Part shown: positions 43,191 through 53,510 of the stretch, in pieces
Position numbering within the stretch: the stretch's first letter is position 1
Layout of the letters: each line of letters begins with the position of its first letter
Program-made: the position numbers and the translations under genes
Notes under the pieces: generated by a model
Seen by the model: only the letters and a program-made list of their open reading frames with translations
Database searches by the model: none
What the model was told of the DNA's origin: nothing
Source of the DNA: Falsiruegeria litorea R37
Lineage (GTDB): Bacteria; Pseudomonadota; Alphaproteobacteria; Rhodobacterales; Rhodobacteraceae
DNA: 64,000 nucleotides
Reading direction: 5' to 3'
Assembly: GCF_900172225.1 (NCBI RefSeq)
Contig: NZ_FWFO01000004.1
Coordinates: 124,001-188,000, forward strand

Positions 43191-44732
43191 TTAACCGCGC
43201 CGCAAGGATCGTTTGAACTCGGCCAGCCGAAAGGCGCCGATCAACTGACCCACACCAAAATAGACCGCAGCACCAAAGAGGACCAGACAGAGCAGCGCCA
43301 GATACCGCCAGCCTGGTGCTTGCAGGGGGGCTGCGAATGTCAAAGCCGCAAACCACAAAGCAATGCCCATAACGGCCGAAGCCACGATGATCCGCCAGGC
43401 GCGGGATTTGAAACGCGCGTCGAATCGGGCAACTGAACCATAGCCACGCGCCCCCCACATCAAGAGCCCGATCATCGCCCAAGCCGAAACCGTTGCCGCG
43501 ATTGCCGGGGCAAGCCACCCCAACCATGGCTGCAATCCAAAAGCCAACGCCGCGTTCACGACCATGGCCACAACTGCATAACGGAAGGGCGACCGCGTAT
43601 CCTCACGCGCGAAGTACAGCGGTTGCAGCAGCTTTTGCAGCACAAAGGCAGGCAGGCCAACGCCGTAGATCGAAACTGCAACGGCAATGGCTGCAACATC
43701 GTCAGACGTGGTTTGCCCGCGCTCATACAGGACCGAAACCAACGGAAGTGGCATCACCATGAACGCGACGGCCGAGGGCACCGTGAGCATCAGCGCAAAC
43801 TCTCCGGCGCGGGAATAGGCATCGCGCGCGCCGGTATCATCTTGCGCGCGCAATCGGCGCGACAATTCAGGCAGCAGGACGATGCCGACGGCAATGCCCA
43901 CAACGCCAAGCGGCAACTGGTACAGACGGTCCGCTACAAACAACCAACTCATGGCTTTTTCGGTACCCGAAGCCACGAATTGCCCAACCAGCAGGTTCAC
44001 CTGCACCACGCCCGAAGCCAGGGCAGCCGGGATCGCGATCCGCACTAGGTTCGACATCTCCGGTCCCCATTTGGGCAGGCTGGGGCGCAAGGAGATCCCC
44101 GCGCGTTCGGTCGCAATCCACACCAGTGCCAATTGCGCCACCCCAGCGACGGGAATGGTCCAGATCAGCCAGGTGATGACTTCTCCGCCCAGGATGGCGC
44201 CAAGAATCATAGCGCTGCAGGTAAAGATGTTGAGCAGCACAGGCGCCGCAGCAGAGGCAGCAAACCGGCCTACCGAGTTCAGGACACCCGAAAACAGCGC
44301 CGCAAGTGCCATGAAAAAGATGTAGGGAAAAACGACATAGCCGTATCCAACGGCCAGATCGAACCGCTCGTCCCCATAGGTGCCATTCGCGGTCAACCAG
44401 ACAAAGGCGGGCATCGCCACCATGCCTAGACCCACCAAGGCTAGAACCATCAGGCCAAGCACGTTCAGGGTTTGATTTGCAAAGCCTTCGGCATTTTCGC
44501 CGCCTTCGAACTTTTTCGAAAACATCGGCACAAAGGCCGCGTTGAACGCACCTTCGGCAAAGAAGCGGCGGAACATATTGGGTAGGCGAAAGGCCACCAC
44601 AAAAGCGTCCATCACAGGCCCCGGACCGATCAGCGAGGTAAGCAGGATTTCCCGTAGAAAGCCCAGAACGCGGCTGGCCAGCGTCCAGAACCCCACCGTC
44701 AGAAAACCCGAGGTCAGACGTGACGCCTTCAT
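43191..44732 (-). CDS. murJ: lipid II flippase MurJ
   Basis: The 513-residue protein has about fourteen membrane helices of the MOP superfamily. The start FLTVGFWTLASRVLGFLREIL and the early loop LPNMFRRFFAEGAFNAAFVP are diagnostic, including the conserved arginines of the central cavity. MurJ moves lipid-linked peptidoglycan precursor across the inner membrane. It overlaps the glnD stop by four bases. Confidence 0.96.
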   Translation of the reverse strand: MKASRLTSGFLTVGFWTLASRVLGFLREILLTSLIGPGPVMDAFVVAFRLPNMFRRFFAEGAFNAAFVPMFSKKFEGGENAEGFANQTLNVLGLMVLALVGLGMVAMPAFVWLTANGTYGDERFDLAVGYGYVVFPYIFFMALAALFSGVLNSVGRFAASAAAPVLLNIFTCSAMILGAILGGEVITWLIWTIPVAGVAQLALVWIATERAGISLRPSLPKWGPEMSNLVRIAIPAALASGVVQVNLLVGQFVASGTEKAMSWLFVADRLYQLPLGVVGIAVGIVLLPELSRRLRAQDDTGARDAYSRAGEFALMLTVPSAVAFMVMPLPLVSVLYERGQTTSDDVAAIAVAVSIYGVGLPAFVLQKLLQPLYFAREDTRSPFRYAVVAMVVNAALAFGLQPWLGWLAPAIAATVSAWAMIGLLMWGARGYGSVARFDARFKSRAWRIIVASAVMGIALWFAALTFAAPLQAPGWRYLALLCLVLFGAAVYFGVGQLIGAFRLAEFKRSLRRG

Positions 44733-47530
44733 GCGTTGGCCCGCTTTGCGCCTTCGGTGATTGCCTCGCGCAGCTTCTTTTCCAATGTGCGTTGTTTGCT
44801 TTCGGCGTGGTACTTCAGCCCAAACATGTCCTTGACATAGAACGTGTCGACCACCTGCTCGCCGTAGGTCGCAATGACCGCGTTGGCAATGTACACGTTG
44901 GTTCCGGCAAGCGCACGCGCCAGATCATAGAGCAGGCCGGGCCGGTCGCGGGTATCAACCTCGATGATCGTGTAGATCTCGGACCCTTCGTTGTCGAAGG
45001 TGATGTGTGTCGGAACGTTGAACGCCTTTTCGCGCTTTTTGATCTTGTCCCGGGACTTCAATGCGTCCCGTGCCACCACTTCGCCCTTGAGGGTCTTGTG
45101 GATCATCTGCGTCAGACGCGGCAGGCGATCGGTTTCATAAGGGCGCCCCTCGGCGTCCTGGATCCAGAACGCATCGGTGACATAGCCGTCTTTGGTCGTA
45201 TAGCTGCGGGCATCCACAACGTTCGCCCCGACCAACGCCAAAGCCCCGGCAACCCGCGAGAAAATGCCCGGGTGATCCCACATCGCGAAACAAGCGCGGG
45301 TCGCGTCGCGATCTTCATCAGGGTGAAGCCGGATTTCGATGTCGCCGGGATCACCCGAAGCTTCAAGCGCGCGCAGCATGTCAGCAAACTCGACCTGTGT
45401 TTCTGTCTGCAGCCCTTGCCAATAGGGGTCATAATGGCGCGCCGTTTCCGCCTTGAGCTCTGCTTTGCTCCAATCCGCCAGAGCAGCGCGCAGAGCTTTC
45501 TTGGCCTCGGTTCCACGGTTCTCGCGGTTGAGGTCTTCCATCCCTGTCTCAAGCGCACGCTTGGTCTCGCTGTGCAGGGCGCGCAGCAGGGTGGCTTTCC
45601 AATTGTTCCAGGTATCAGGGCCGACGCCCCGAATGTCACACACGGTCAGAACCGTCAGCAGGTCGAGGCGTTTGACCGTCTGCACCGCCTTGGCAAAGTC
45701 CCTGACTGTGCGTGGGTCCGAGATGTCGCGTTTCTGCGCCATGTCCGACATCAGCAGGTGATACCGCACCAGCCATTCGACTGTCTCGCAGTCGGATTTG
45801 TTCAGCCCCAGACGCGGTGCGACCTTGCGGGTGATCCTGGCCCCCAGGATCGAGTGGTCCTCGGAGCGGCCCTTGCCAATGTCGTGCAGCAGCAGTGCCA
45901 CATAAAGCACCTTGCGATTCACCCCCTCTTTGAGGATGCTCGAAGCCAGCGGCAGCTCTTCGACCAGCTCGCTTTTCTCGATCATCGCCAGGTTGGTGAT
46001 GCACTGTATCGTATGCTCGTCCACCGTGTAGCTGTGATACATATTGAACTGCATCATCGCGACGATGGGCTCGAACTCGGGTATGAACGCCGACAGAACG
46101 CCAAGCTCGTTCATCCGACGCAGGGCGCGTTCCGGATTGCCGTGCTTGAGCATCAGATCGAGGAATATCCGCTGTGCTTCCTTGTCGCCGCGCATCTCGT
46201 CATCGATCAGCGCCAGGTTCGCCGTCACCAGACGCATGGCGTCAGGATGGATCAGCATGCCGGTGCGGAGCCCCTCGTCAAACAGCCGCAGCAAGTTCAG
46301 CTTGTCTGACAGAAACTTTTTCGGGTCAGCCACATCCAGCCGCCCATGCACAACCTTGTAGCCTGCCTTGACCTTGGGGCGACGACGGAAAATGCGCTCC
46401 AGCAATGGCTCGCTTTTCATATGTGCGGCTTCCAGTTTGGTCAGCAGAATGCGCGTGAGTTCTCCAACCCGGGTCGCCTCGCGGAAATACTTCTGCATAA
46501 AGACCTCGACCGCGCGACGTCCGGCGCGATCTTCGTATCCCATGCGCGCGGCCACCTCGACCTGCAGGTCAAAAGTCAGCTGTTCGGTGGCGCGGTTGGT
46601 CACCAGATGCAGGTGTGAGCGCACGGCCCACAGAAAGCTTTCGGCCTGAACAAATGTGTCAAACTCGTCCGGGGTGAACAGGCCCAGGGGCACCAGTTCT
46701 TCCACGTCTTGCACGCTGTAGAGGTATTTGGCGATCCAATAGAGCGATTGCAGATCGCGCAGGCCACCCTTGCCCTCTTTCACATTGGGCTCGACCATGT
46801 ACCGCTCGCCCTGCTTGCGGTGGCGCAAGTCCCTTTCGGCCAGCTTTGCCTCGATGAACTCCTGGCCGGAACCTTTGAACAGCTCAGTCTTCAGGCGCTC
46901 GTCCAATTCTTTGGCCAAGGGGGCGTGACCGGCGAGGAACCGTTGTTCCAGCATCGCGGTGCGGATGGTGAAATCCTCGGCCCCAAGGCGCAGGCAGTCC
47001 TTGATGGTGCGGGAGGAGTGGCCGACTTTCAGGCGTAGATCCCACAGCATGTAGAGCATGGATTCAATCACGCTCTCGGCCCACGCGGTGATCTTGTAGG
47101 GCGTCAGGAACAGCAGATCGACGTCCGAAAATGGTGCCATCTCTCCGCGTCCATACCCCCCAACGGCCATCACGGCGATGCGTTCGCCTTGGGTCGGGTT
47201 GGCGAGCGGGTGCAGAATTTCGCTTGCAACATATAGCGTCGCACGCACCAAACCATCGGTCAGATAGGTATAGGACCGGGTCAGGGGGCGGGCGGCGAAG
47301 GGCGCTGTGGCAAAAGCCTCGGCTATTTTGGCGCGACCTGCCTTTTGCACGTCGCGCAGCACACCAACCACCTGATTGCGGATGGCAGCGTTGTCGGATG
47401 TATCGTCTACGATGGCATCAATGCGCTGACGGATGGTGTCAGCGTCAAAGATGTCATTTGGTTCGCAGATCAAAGTGCCCGCAGACTGGGGCACCAACGG
47501 GTTTGATGGGGTTAGTTCAGAAACCGGCAC
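44729..47530 (-). CDS. glnD: [protein-PII] uridylyltransferase / uridylyl-removing enzyme
   Basis: The 933-residue protein probably starts at a GTG that overlaps the upstream gene by 14 bases. The nucleotidyltransferase motif VGGYGRGEMAPFSDVDLLFL is near residue 130, the HD domain HDIGKGRSEDH near residue 555, and two ACT domains near the C-terminus (AMWDHPGIFSRVAGALALVG and DTRDRPGLLYDLARALAG). GlnD senses glutamine and controls PII uridylylation, hence nitrogen assimilation. Confidence 0.97.
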   Translation of the reverse strand: MPVSELTPSNPLVPQSAGTLICEPNDIFDADTIRQRIDAIVDDTSDNAAIRNQVVGVLRDVQKAGRAKIAEAFATAPFAARPLTRSYTYLTDGLVRATLYVASEILHPLANPTQGERIAVMAVGGYGRGEMAPFSDVDLLFLTPYKITAWAESVIESMLYMLWDLRLKVGHSSRTIKDCLRLGAEDFTIRTAMLEQRFLAGHAPLAKELDERLKTELFKGSGQEFIEAKLAERDLRHRKQGERYMVEPNVKEGKGGLRDLQSLYWIAKYLYSVQDVEELVPLGLFTPDEFDTFVQAESFLWAVRSHLHLVTNRATEQLTFDLQVEVAARMGYEDRAGRRAVEVFMQKYFREATRVGELTRILLTKLEAAHMKSEPLLERIFRRRPKVKAGYKVVHGRLDVADPKKFLSDKLNLLRLFDEGLRTGMLIHPDAMRLVTANLALIDDEMRGDKEAQRIFLDLMLKHGNPERALRRMNELGVLSAFIPEFEPIVAMMQFNMYHSYTVDEHTIQCITNLAMIEKSELVEELPLASSILKEGVNRKVLYVALLLHDIGKGRSEDHSILGARITRKVAPRLGLNKSDCETVEWLVRYHLLMSDMAQKRDISDPRTVRDFAKAVQTVKRLDLLTVLTVCDIRGVGPDTWNNWKATLLRALHSETKRALETGMEDLNRENRGTEAKKALRAALADWSKAELKAETARHYDPYWQGLQTETQVEFADMLRALEASGDPGDIEIRLHPDEDRDATRACFAMWDHPGIFSRVAGALALVGANVVDARSYTTKDGYVTDAFWIQDAEGRPYETDRLPRLTQMIHKTLKGEVVARDALKSRDKIKKREKAFNVPTHITFDNEGSEIYTIIEVDTRDRPGLLYDLARALAGTNVYIANAVIATYGEQVVDTFYVKDMFGLKYHAESKQRTLEKKLREAITEGAKRANA

Positions 47531-48692
47531 CGGAGAAGCTCTGTGGCGCAGGGTCGATCACGACAACCTGCTTGTCTTGAATTGTAGCGACCGAAAGGCC
47601 GCGCTCGTTGGTGCCATTGGGCAGCAAGCGGAAGATGCCGCTGACACCCTGGAAACCGGCGCTTTGTGTCAGGGCAGCCCCGGTCAACGCGTTCGAGTTG
47701 CCGGATCCAACCAAAGCACCAATTGCAGCGATTCCATCATAAGCCAGCCCACCGATGGGATGCGGGGCCCCGCCGTAAGCGGCTGAATAACGGGATTTGA
47801 AGTTCTGCGATTTGGCGGGATCGGGCAGGGCAAACCAACCGCCCTGAACACCGGGCAGTTCAAGCGTCTGCGTGGGAATGTCCCAGCGGGTCAGACCAAT
47901 GTATTGGGTATCTACGTTTGACACGCCCGCTTCGGGTAGGAGTTGTGTAAACAGCGGCAGCGCGCCAGCAGTGGTTGCAGTGAAAAAGATCGACTGCGCG
48001 CCGCTGCCTTCGACCGTGGATTTGACTTGCGGGATCGCATTTATGACCCCCTGTTGCGACCGCTCATAAGCCACCGAGCCCCCCTGGCTGGCCGAGGTTG
48101 AGTTGATCGCATTGGTGATCGCCGTACGGCCCAATTGGCCGCCCTCGTCGTTGCTGTGTACAACAACGATGTTGCCCTTGCCGGTTGCGGCAGCATAGCT
48201 GGTCAGACGTTTGGCTGTGTTGTCAAAGGTCGGCCCCAGGACAAAGACATTGCCGCCCGCAATGTTGGTGTTGTTCGAGAAGGACAGAACATTGATGTTC
48301 TTGTTCAGAACCGCCAGACCCGCGGCGTTGGCGGCTTGCGCATAGACCGGCCCCAGGATGATCTTGGCCCCATCGCTGACGGCTTGCTGCGCAACGGCAG
48401 ATGCCGTGCCCGCGTCGCCTGCGGTGTCATAGACGCGCAGGTCAATTTGAACATTCGATAGATCGCCAATGGCCAAACGCGCGGCGTTCTCCAGGCTCTG
48501 CGCCAGAACCGCATCCCCTGATTGAGCCGAGCCTTTGGGTACCAAAAGGGCCACTGGCACGGGTTTCGAGGTGTTGATCGACGGTCCGCCGCTGGTGATT
48601 CCACCGGGCTCACAGGCTGCCAATAATGCGGCGGTGGCCAGGCCAAGGATCGACAGGGTCACCTTGCGGGTCGACTTCAAAGCGGCAAACAT
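47517..48692 (-). CDS. penicillin-binding protein activator (LpoA-like lipoprotein)
   Basis: The 391 residues start with a lipoprotein signal ending in the lipobox LLAAC near residue 27. The mature part is a periplasmic-binding-protein fold of the leucine-binding type, VPVALLVPKGSAQSGDAVLAQSLENAAR onwards, as in LpoA C-terminal domains and roseobacter PBP activators. It probably stimulates a peptidoglycan synthase from the outer membrane. It precedes glnD and murJ, the latter also serving cell-wall synthesis. Confidence 0.88.
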   Translation of the reverse strand: MFAALKSTRKVTLSILGLATAALLAACEPGGITSGGPSINTSKPVPVALLVPKGSAQSGDAVLAQSLENAARLAIGDLSNVQIDLRVYDTAGDAGTASAVAQQAVSDGAKIILGPVYAQAANAAGLAVLNKNINVLSFSNNTNIAGGNVFVLGPTFDNTAKRLTSYAAATGKGNIVVVHSNDEGGQLGRTAITNAINSTSASQGGSVAYERSQQGVINAIPQVKSTVEGSGAQSIFFTATTAGALPLFTQLLPEAGVSNVDTQYIGLTRWDIPTQTLELPGVQGGWFALPDPAKSQNFKSRYSAAYGGAPHPIGGLAYDGIAAIGALVGSGNSNALTGAALTQSAGFQGVSGIFRLLPNGTNERGLSVATIQDKQVVVIDPAPQSFSGAGF

Positions 48693-48779
48693 CTAAATCA
48701 AAACTCCCTCATCCGGCCTTGTTCAGCCGAGTTATTCTACAAGCCGCGATAATAAACGTCAGAAAGGTCGGGTCCAGCG

Positions 48780-49637
48780 TTGAATCACCAAAAGGTCAGA
48801 TTGCCCTCGGGGCTCTACTTTGTCGGCACACCGATTGGCACGGCTCGGGACATCACCTTGCGCGCGTTGGACGTGCTGGCCTCGGCGGACATGATCGCGG
48901 CCGAGGACACGCGGAGCCTGCGCCGGTTGATGGAAATCCACGGTGTGCCGATGGATGGGCGGTACATTCTTGCCTATCACGATCACAGCGGCGCGGGCGC
49001 ACGGGCCAAGGTCCTGGCGGCGCTTGAGGCTGGGCAATCGGTTGCCTACGCGTCCGAGGCAGGCATGCCGTTGATCGCCGATCCCGGGTATGACCTGAGC
49101 CTTGCGGCGTCTGAGGCGGGGCACCTGGTGACTGCTGCACCGGGTGCAACGGCGGTGGTAACAGCTCTGACTTTGGCAGGGTTGCCGACGGATGCGTTTT
49201 TCTTTGCGGGTTTCTTGCCGAACGCCAAATCCGCGCGCTGCAACCGCTTGGAAGAGTTGCGCGAGATCCCTGGTACGTTGGCTTTTTACGAATCGCCCAA
49301 ACGGGTCGCGGCCAGCCTGTCGGATATGGCGCTGGTATTGGGCGCTGAACGCCCGGCCGCCCTTTGTCGCGAATTGACAAAGAAGTTCGAAGAGGTGCGG
49401 CGCGGTACTTTGCAAGAACTGGCCGACTCGCTGGCTGATGCCCCTGTAAAGGGTGAGATCGTGGTGCTGGTGGACCGCGCCCGTTCAGGTCCTGTTAACG
49501 AAGAAGACGTAGAAACAGCGCTTAAACAGGCGCTGGAAAGCCATTCGGTAAAGGATGCGGCGGATCTGGTGTCGAAGATGTACGGGCTTCCGCGCAGGCC
49601 GCTTTATCAAAAGGCGCTGAAAATCGGGAAAGGGTGA
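48780..49637 (+). CDS. rsmI: 16S rRNA (cytidine1402-2'-O)-methyltransferase
   Basis: The 285-residue protein seems to start at TTG (48780), about ten bases after AAAGG. The tetrapyrrole-methylase fold shows LYFVGTPIGTARDITLRALD and IAAEDTRSLRRLMEIHG, both RsmI signatures, and a late RELTKKFEEVRRGTLQEL. It methylates C1402 of 16S rRNA. It is divergent from the PBP activator and followed one base later by yraN, a common arrangement. Confidence 0.95.
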   Translation: MNHQKVRLPSGLYFVGTPIGTARDITLRALDVLASADMIAAEDTRSLRRLMEIHGVPMDGRYILAYHDHSGAGARAKVLAALEAGQSVAYASEAGMPLIADPGYDLSLAASEAGHLVTAAPGATAVVTALTLAGLPTDAFFFAGFLPNAKSARCNRLEELREIPGTLAFYESPKRVAASLSDMALVLGAERPAALCRELTKKFEEVRRGTLQELADSLADAPVKGEIVVLVDRARSGPVNEEDVETALKQALESHSVKDAADLVSKMYGLPRRPLYQKALKIGKG

Positions 49638-49638
49638 C

Positions 49639-50010
49639 ATGTCCAATCGACAATCGCGTGGTGAGGCAGCCTACCACGGTGGGGTTGCGGCCGAAGCGAT
49701 TGTTGCGCGCGCCTATGAGGCGCTTGGGCTGCAAGTTGCGGACACCCGCTGGCGTGGCGCCGCGGGAGAGATTGATCTAGTCCTGCGGGACCGGGACGCG
49801 GTTATCTTTGTCGAGGTCAAGAAAAGTCGTAGCTTTGCGCAGGCGGCGTTGCGTTTGGGTCCGCATCAGATGGAGCGGATCTACATGGCAGGGGCCGAAT
49901 TTTTGGCGGGCGAGCCCAAAGGCCAGCTGACAGAAACGCGGTTCGATGTGGCATTGGTGGATATGCAGGGACGCGTTCAAATCCATGAGAACGCAATCGG
50001 TCTGGGGTAA
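49639..50010 (+). CDS. YraN family endonuclease-like protein
   Basis: The 123 residues include [20 protein letters not shown], the family helix, and the nuclease-like core [20 protein letters not shown] with the D-ExK triad. YraN (UPF0102) proteins have a restriction-endonuclease-like fold and no firm role. It lies between rsmI and gshB. Confidence 0.93.
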   Translation: MSNRQSRGEAAYHGGVAAEAIVARAYEALGLQVADTRWRGAAGEIDLVLRDRDAVIFVEVKKSRSFAQAALRLGPHQMERIYMAGAEFLAGEPKGQLTETRFDVALVDMQGRVQIHENAIGLG

Positions 50011-50072
50011 AGGCCATTGAACCCGCCTCGTGTCTGAGCCATGTATCGGGCATCAGATACGAAGGACGCGCC

Positions 50073-51011
50073 ATGAAAATCGCCTTTCAGATGGACCCGA
50101 TCGGGAATGTGGACATCAACGCGGACAGCTCGTTCCGCCTTGCCGAAGAGGCGCAGGCGCGGGGCCATGAGCTGTTCTACTACAGCCCCGACCACCTGGC
50201 CTATCAAGAGGGGCGGATCACTGCGCGCGGTTATGACATGACCGTGCAGCGGGTCGCAGGCGACCCTGCCGTTCTGGGAGAGATGCGCGAGGTCGATCTG
50301 GCCGATTTCGATGTGGTCTGGCTGCGCCAGGACCCACCGTTTGACATGCATTACATCACCTCGACCCATCTGCTGGACCGGCTCAAGGGGCAGGCGCTGG
50401 TGGTCAATGATCCGTTCTGGGTGCGCAACTATCCTGAAAAGCTGTTGGTTCTGGATTTCCCCGACCTGACCCCACCCACCACGATTGCCCGCGATCTGGA
50501 CACCATCAAGGCGTTCAAGGCCAAGCACGGCGACATCATCCTCAAGCCTTTGTATGGCAACGGCGGCGCGGGCGTGTTCCGTCTGGACGCCAACGACCGC
50601 AACCTGTCGTCGCTGCATGAGCTGTTCACCGGGTTCAGCCGCGAGCCGCTGATCGTGCAGAAATTCCTGCCCGACGTCAGCAATGGCGACAAGCGGGTGA
50701 TCTTGGTGGATGGCGAGCCGGTTGGAGCGATCAACCGTGTCCCGGCGGCAGGTGAGACGCGCTCGAACATGCACGTCGGTGGACGGCCCGAAAAGATCGG
50801 CCTGACAGACCGTGACCTGGAAATCTGTGCCGCCATCGGGCCACTGTTGCGCAAAAAGGGTCAGATCTTTGTCGGCATCGACGTTATTGGCGACTATCTG
50901 ACCGAGATCAACGTGACCTCACCCACCGGTATTCAAGAGCTGGAGCGGTTCGATGGCGTCAACATCGCCGAAAAGATCTGGCAAGCGATTGAGGCCAAGG
51001 TTCAAGCATAA
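50073..51011 (+). CDS. gshB: glutathione synthetase
   Basis: The 312-residue protein has the prokaryotic GSH-synthetase N-domain ([20 protein letters not shown]), the ATP-grasp segment [21 protein letters not shown] and the metal-binding [18 protein letters not shown]. It joins gamma-glutamylcysteine and glycine. It ends 10 bases inside the convergent comM gene. Confidence 0.97.
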   Translation: MKIAFQMDPIGNVDINADSSFRLAEEAQARGHELFYYSPDHLAYQEGRITARGYDMTVQRVAGDPAVLGEMREVDLADFDVVWLRQDPPFDMHYITSTHLLDRLKGQALVVNDPFWVRNYPEKLLVLDFPDLTPPTTIARDLDTIKAFKAKHGDIILKPLYGNGGAGVFRLDANDRNLSSLHELFTGFSREPLIVQKFLPDVSNGDKRVILVDGEPVGAINRVPAAGETRSNMHVGGRPEKIGLTDRDLEICAAIGPLLRKKGQIFVGIDVIGDYLTEINVTSPTGIQELERFDGVNIAEKIWQAIEAKVQA

Positions 51012-52516
51012 GCCTTGGTTGTGATCCTAAAGCTCAATGCCTCGGCCACATGCGGTTTGCGCACGGTTTCGGCCCCTTCTAGATCGGCAATCGTGCGCGC
51101 CACCCGCAAGATGCGGTGATAGGCGCGCGCCGACAGGCCAAAGCGGTCGGCGGCTTTGAGCAGGATCTCTTTGCCCTCGGGATCTGGGGTCGCGATCTCT
51201 TCCAGCACCTTGCCTTCGGCATCGGCGTTTTGGGCGGCATCGGACGTGTCCTTGAACCGCTCGGTCTGTACCTGACGCGCCGCGGCCACGCGGGCGGCGA
51301 CGGTTTCGGATGTATCGCCTGAAGGCGGCAGGTCGAGATCGGCAAAGCCCACTGGGGGTACCTCAATCCGCAGATCGAACCGGTCCATCAAGGGGCCAGA
51401 GATGCGCCCCAGGTAATCTTCGCCACAGACCGGCGCGCGGGAACAGGCGCGGGCGGGGTCTGTCATGTATCCGCATTTGCAAGGGTTGGCGGCGGCCACC
51501 AGCATGAATTTGCAGGGGTATTTCACATGCGCATTGGCACGGGCGACCATGACCTCCCCGGTCTCGATGGGCTGGCGCAGGGTTTCCAATACGGTGCGCG
51601 AGAACTCGGGGAACTCGTCCATGAAAAGCACTCCGTTGTGAGCCAGCGAAATCTCCCCCGGCTTTGCTCCTTTGCCGCCCCCCACGATGGCCGCCATGGA
51701 GGCGGTGTGATGGGGTTCGCGAAACGGGCGGGTGCGGGAAATGCCACCCTCGTCCAACAAACCGCTGAGCGAGTGGATCATCGAAGTGCTGAGCGCCTCC
51801 ATCGCTGTGAGCGGCGGCAGGATGCCCGGGATGCGCGCTGCCAGCATGGATTTGCCCGATCCGGGCGTGCCGATCATGATCATGTGGTGGCGGCCGGCGG
51901 CGGCAATTTCCAGCGCACGTTTGGCGCGTTCCTGCCCCTTGACGTCGCGCAGGTCTTTGGAAAATGGATCGGTGTGAACCTCGCCGCGTGTCGCGGGCGA
52001 AAGCGGCGCCTGCCCGGTGTAGTGGCGCACCACGGCAGCCAATGTGTCCGCGCCGATCACCTGTGCCGCATCGACCCAGGCGGCCTCGGCGCTGGAGGCT
52101 TGCGGGCAGAGCAGCATGCGCTCGTCGGTGGCAGCCGCCATAGCGGCCGGCAGGGCTCCTACGACAGGAACCAGCGACCCGTCGAGGGACAATTCCCCCA
52201 AGGCGACGGTCTGTTCGGCGGTTTCGGTCGGGACAATCTCCAAGGCGGCCAGCAAAGACAGCGCAATAGGTAGATCGAAATGGCTCCCCTCCTTGGGCAG
52301 ATCGGCGGGCGACAGGTTGATGGTGATCCGTTTCGATGGCAGCGCGATGGCCATCGAACTGAGCGCCGAGCGCACCCGATCGCGGGCCTCTGACACGGCC
52401 TTGTCAGGCAGGCCGACGATGGAAAAGGCAGGCAGGCCGGGGGTCACGGCGCATTGCACCTCGACCAGTCGGGCGTCAACGCCTTGGAAAGCAACAGTGT
52501 AAGCGCGGGCGACCAT
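51002..52516 (-). CDS. comM: YifB/ComM family Mg-chelatase-like AAA+ ATPase
   Basis: The likely ATG is 52516 (504 residues, [20 protein letters not shown]); an ATG at 52531 would add five residues. The N-domain contains [27 protein letters not shown], Walker [21 protein letters not shown] near residue 220 and sensor region [14 protein letters not shown]. ComM helicases promote branch migration during natural transformation. The upstream region carries a CtrA-like site. Confidence 0.93.
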   Translation of the reverse strand: MVARAYTVAFQGVDARLVEVQCAVTPGLPAFSIVGLPDKAVSEARDRVRSALSSMAIALPSKRITINLSPADLPKEGSHFDLPIALSLLAALEIVPTETAEQTVALGELSLDGSLVPVVGALPAAMAAATDERMLLCPQASSAEAAWVDAAQVIGADTLAAVVRHYTGQAPLSPATRGEVHTDPFSKDLRDVKGQERAKRALEIAAAGRHHMIMIGTPGSGKSMLAARIPGILPPLTAMEALSTSMIHSLSGLLDEGGISRTRPFREPHHTASMAAIVGGGKGAKPGEISLAHNGVLFMDEFPEFSRTVLETLRQPIETGEVMVARANAHVKYPCKFMLVAAANPCKCGYMTDPARACSRAPVCGEDYLGRISGPLMDRFDLRIEVPPVGFADLDLPPSGDTSETVAARVAAARQVQTERFKDTSDAAQNADAEGKVLEEIATPDPEGKEILLKAADRFGLSARAYHRILRVARTIADLEGAETVRKPHVAEALSFRITTKAYA

Positions 52517-52530
52517 TTCAGTCCTGCTCA

Positions 52531-52578
52531 TTGGTTAACAAGACATTGCTAGCGCCCGCGTGGTTTAGGAAAGGTTAA
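52531..52578 (-). promoter_or_regulatory. CtrA-like motifs upstream of comM
   Basis: On the minus strand TTAACCTTTCCTAAA (52578-52564) differs from TTAA-N7-TTAA at one base and shares ten bases (TTAACCTTTC) with the lux-locus box. A half-site TTAACCAA lies at 52538-52531. These are 15-62 bases before the comM ATG and partly overlap the end of the GST gene. Confidence 0.45.
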
Positions 52579-53450
52579 CGCGCCCCGATCATTTCCACGA
52601 ACGCGGGCCAGGCCTCGGGGTCGGCCACGGTTTTGTCCCGACAGAACGGGTTGCACAGGCCCCAGATCTGTCCGTCGAGCTCCAGGAAATCCTGCACTGG
52701 CTTGCCCGAGTAGGGGCAATTGTCATTAACGGATGGGCCAGAGTAGACGGCAACCGCTTTGCGATCCGTACCAACCGGCCAAGGCTGCGTCGGCAGGTCG
52801 ACGGGATAGGGCCAGGGGTCATAGCTTTTGGTCATCCCCATCGCCCGCCATTGCCGCACCGAGGTATCCGACAGCAGTTCCAGACAATAGGCCCGGTTCG
52901 CGGCCGACACGGGCAAGCCATAACCGATAATCCGCGCCGCTACGGGGGTGTAAAAAACGTCCGCCAGAGAATAGGCCCCAAAGAGTGGCCCGGTTTCATC
53001 ACCAGACACCGCGCGCGCATGCGCCCAAAGGGTTTCGATCCGCGCCAGATCGGTCAGAGTTTCAGGCGAGGGGGTGAACCCCTCGTAACACTGCAAGAGC
53101 TGCATTGGGCATTCACCCCGCAAGGAACTGAAACCTGCAACCATCTCGGCACAGAGCCACCGTGCCGCGGCACGGGCGGCGGGGTCCGAAGGCCAAAGAC
53201 CCACGTTGGGGTTTTCCTCGGCCAGTGTCTCGGCCATGGCCAGGCTTTCTCCGACAACCGTCCCGGCTGGCGTGCGCAGTGTCGGGACCAGACGAGCCGG
53301 GGCCAGAGGGGTCATATCGGCTGCCATGGTTCCGGAATAAAGGCCGATCATGTGGGTCCGGTGGGGGATGCCGAATTTCTCGAGCATCAGCCACCCGCGC
53401 ATGGACCAGCTGGAAAACAGCCGATCTCCGATGAAAAGGTCATAAGTCAT
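52575..53450 (-). CDS. glutathione S-transferase family protein
   Basis: From the ATG at 53450 the protein has 291 residues; a GTG seven codons earlier has no better support. The thioredoxin-like N-domain is YDLFIGDRLFSSWSMRGWLMLEKFGI with the GSH serine, followed by the TVVGESLAMAETLAE turn. The C-terminal third is longer than usual and ends with cysteine-bearing DNCPYSGKPVQDF and LCNPFCRDKTVADPEAWPAF, an extension that might bind metal. Substrate unknown. Confidence 0.85.
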   Translation of the reverse strand: MTYDLFIGDRLFSSWSMRGWLMLEKFGIPHRTHMIGLYSGTMAADMTPLAPARLVPTLRTPAGTVVGESLAMAETLAEENPNVGLWPSDPAARAAARWLCAEMVAGFSSLRGECPMQLLQCYEGFTPSPETLTDLARIETLWAHARAVSGDETGPLFGAYSLADVFYTPVAARIIGYGLPVSAANRAYCLELLSDTSVRQWRAMGMTKSYDPWPYPVDLPTQPWPVGTDRKAVAVYSGPSVNDNCPYSGKPVQDFLELDGQIWGLCNPFCRDKTVADPEAWPAFVEMIGAR

Positions 53451-53510
53451 ACGCGCGAGGGTAAAACTCACCGAACCTATCGGTAAATTGGATTTTTGTG
53501 CGCCCTTACA

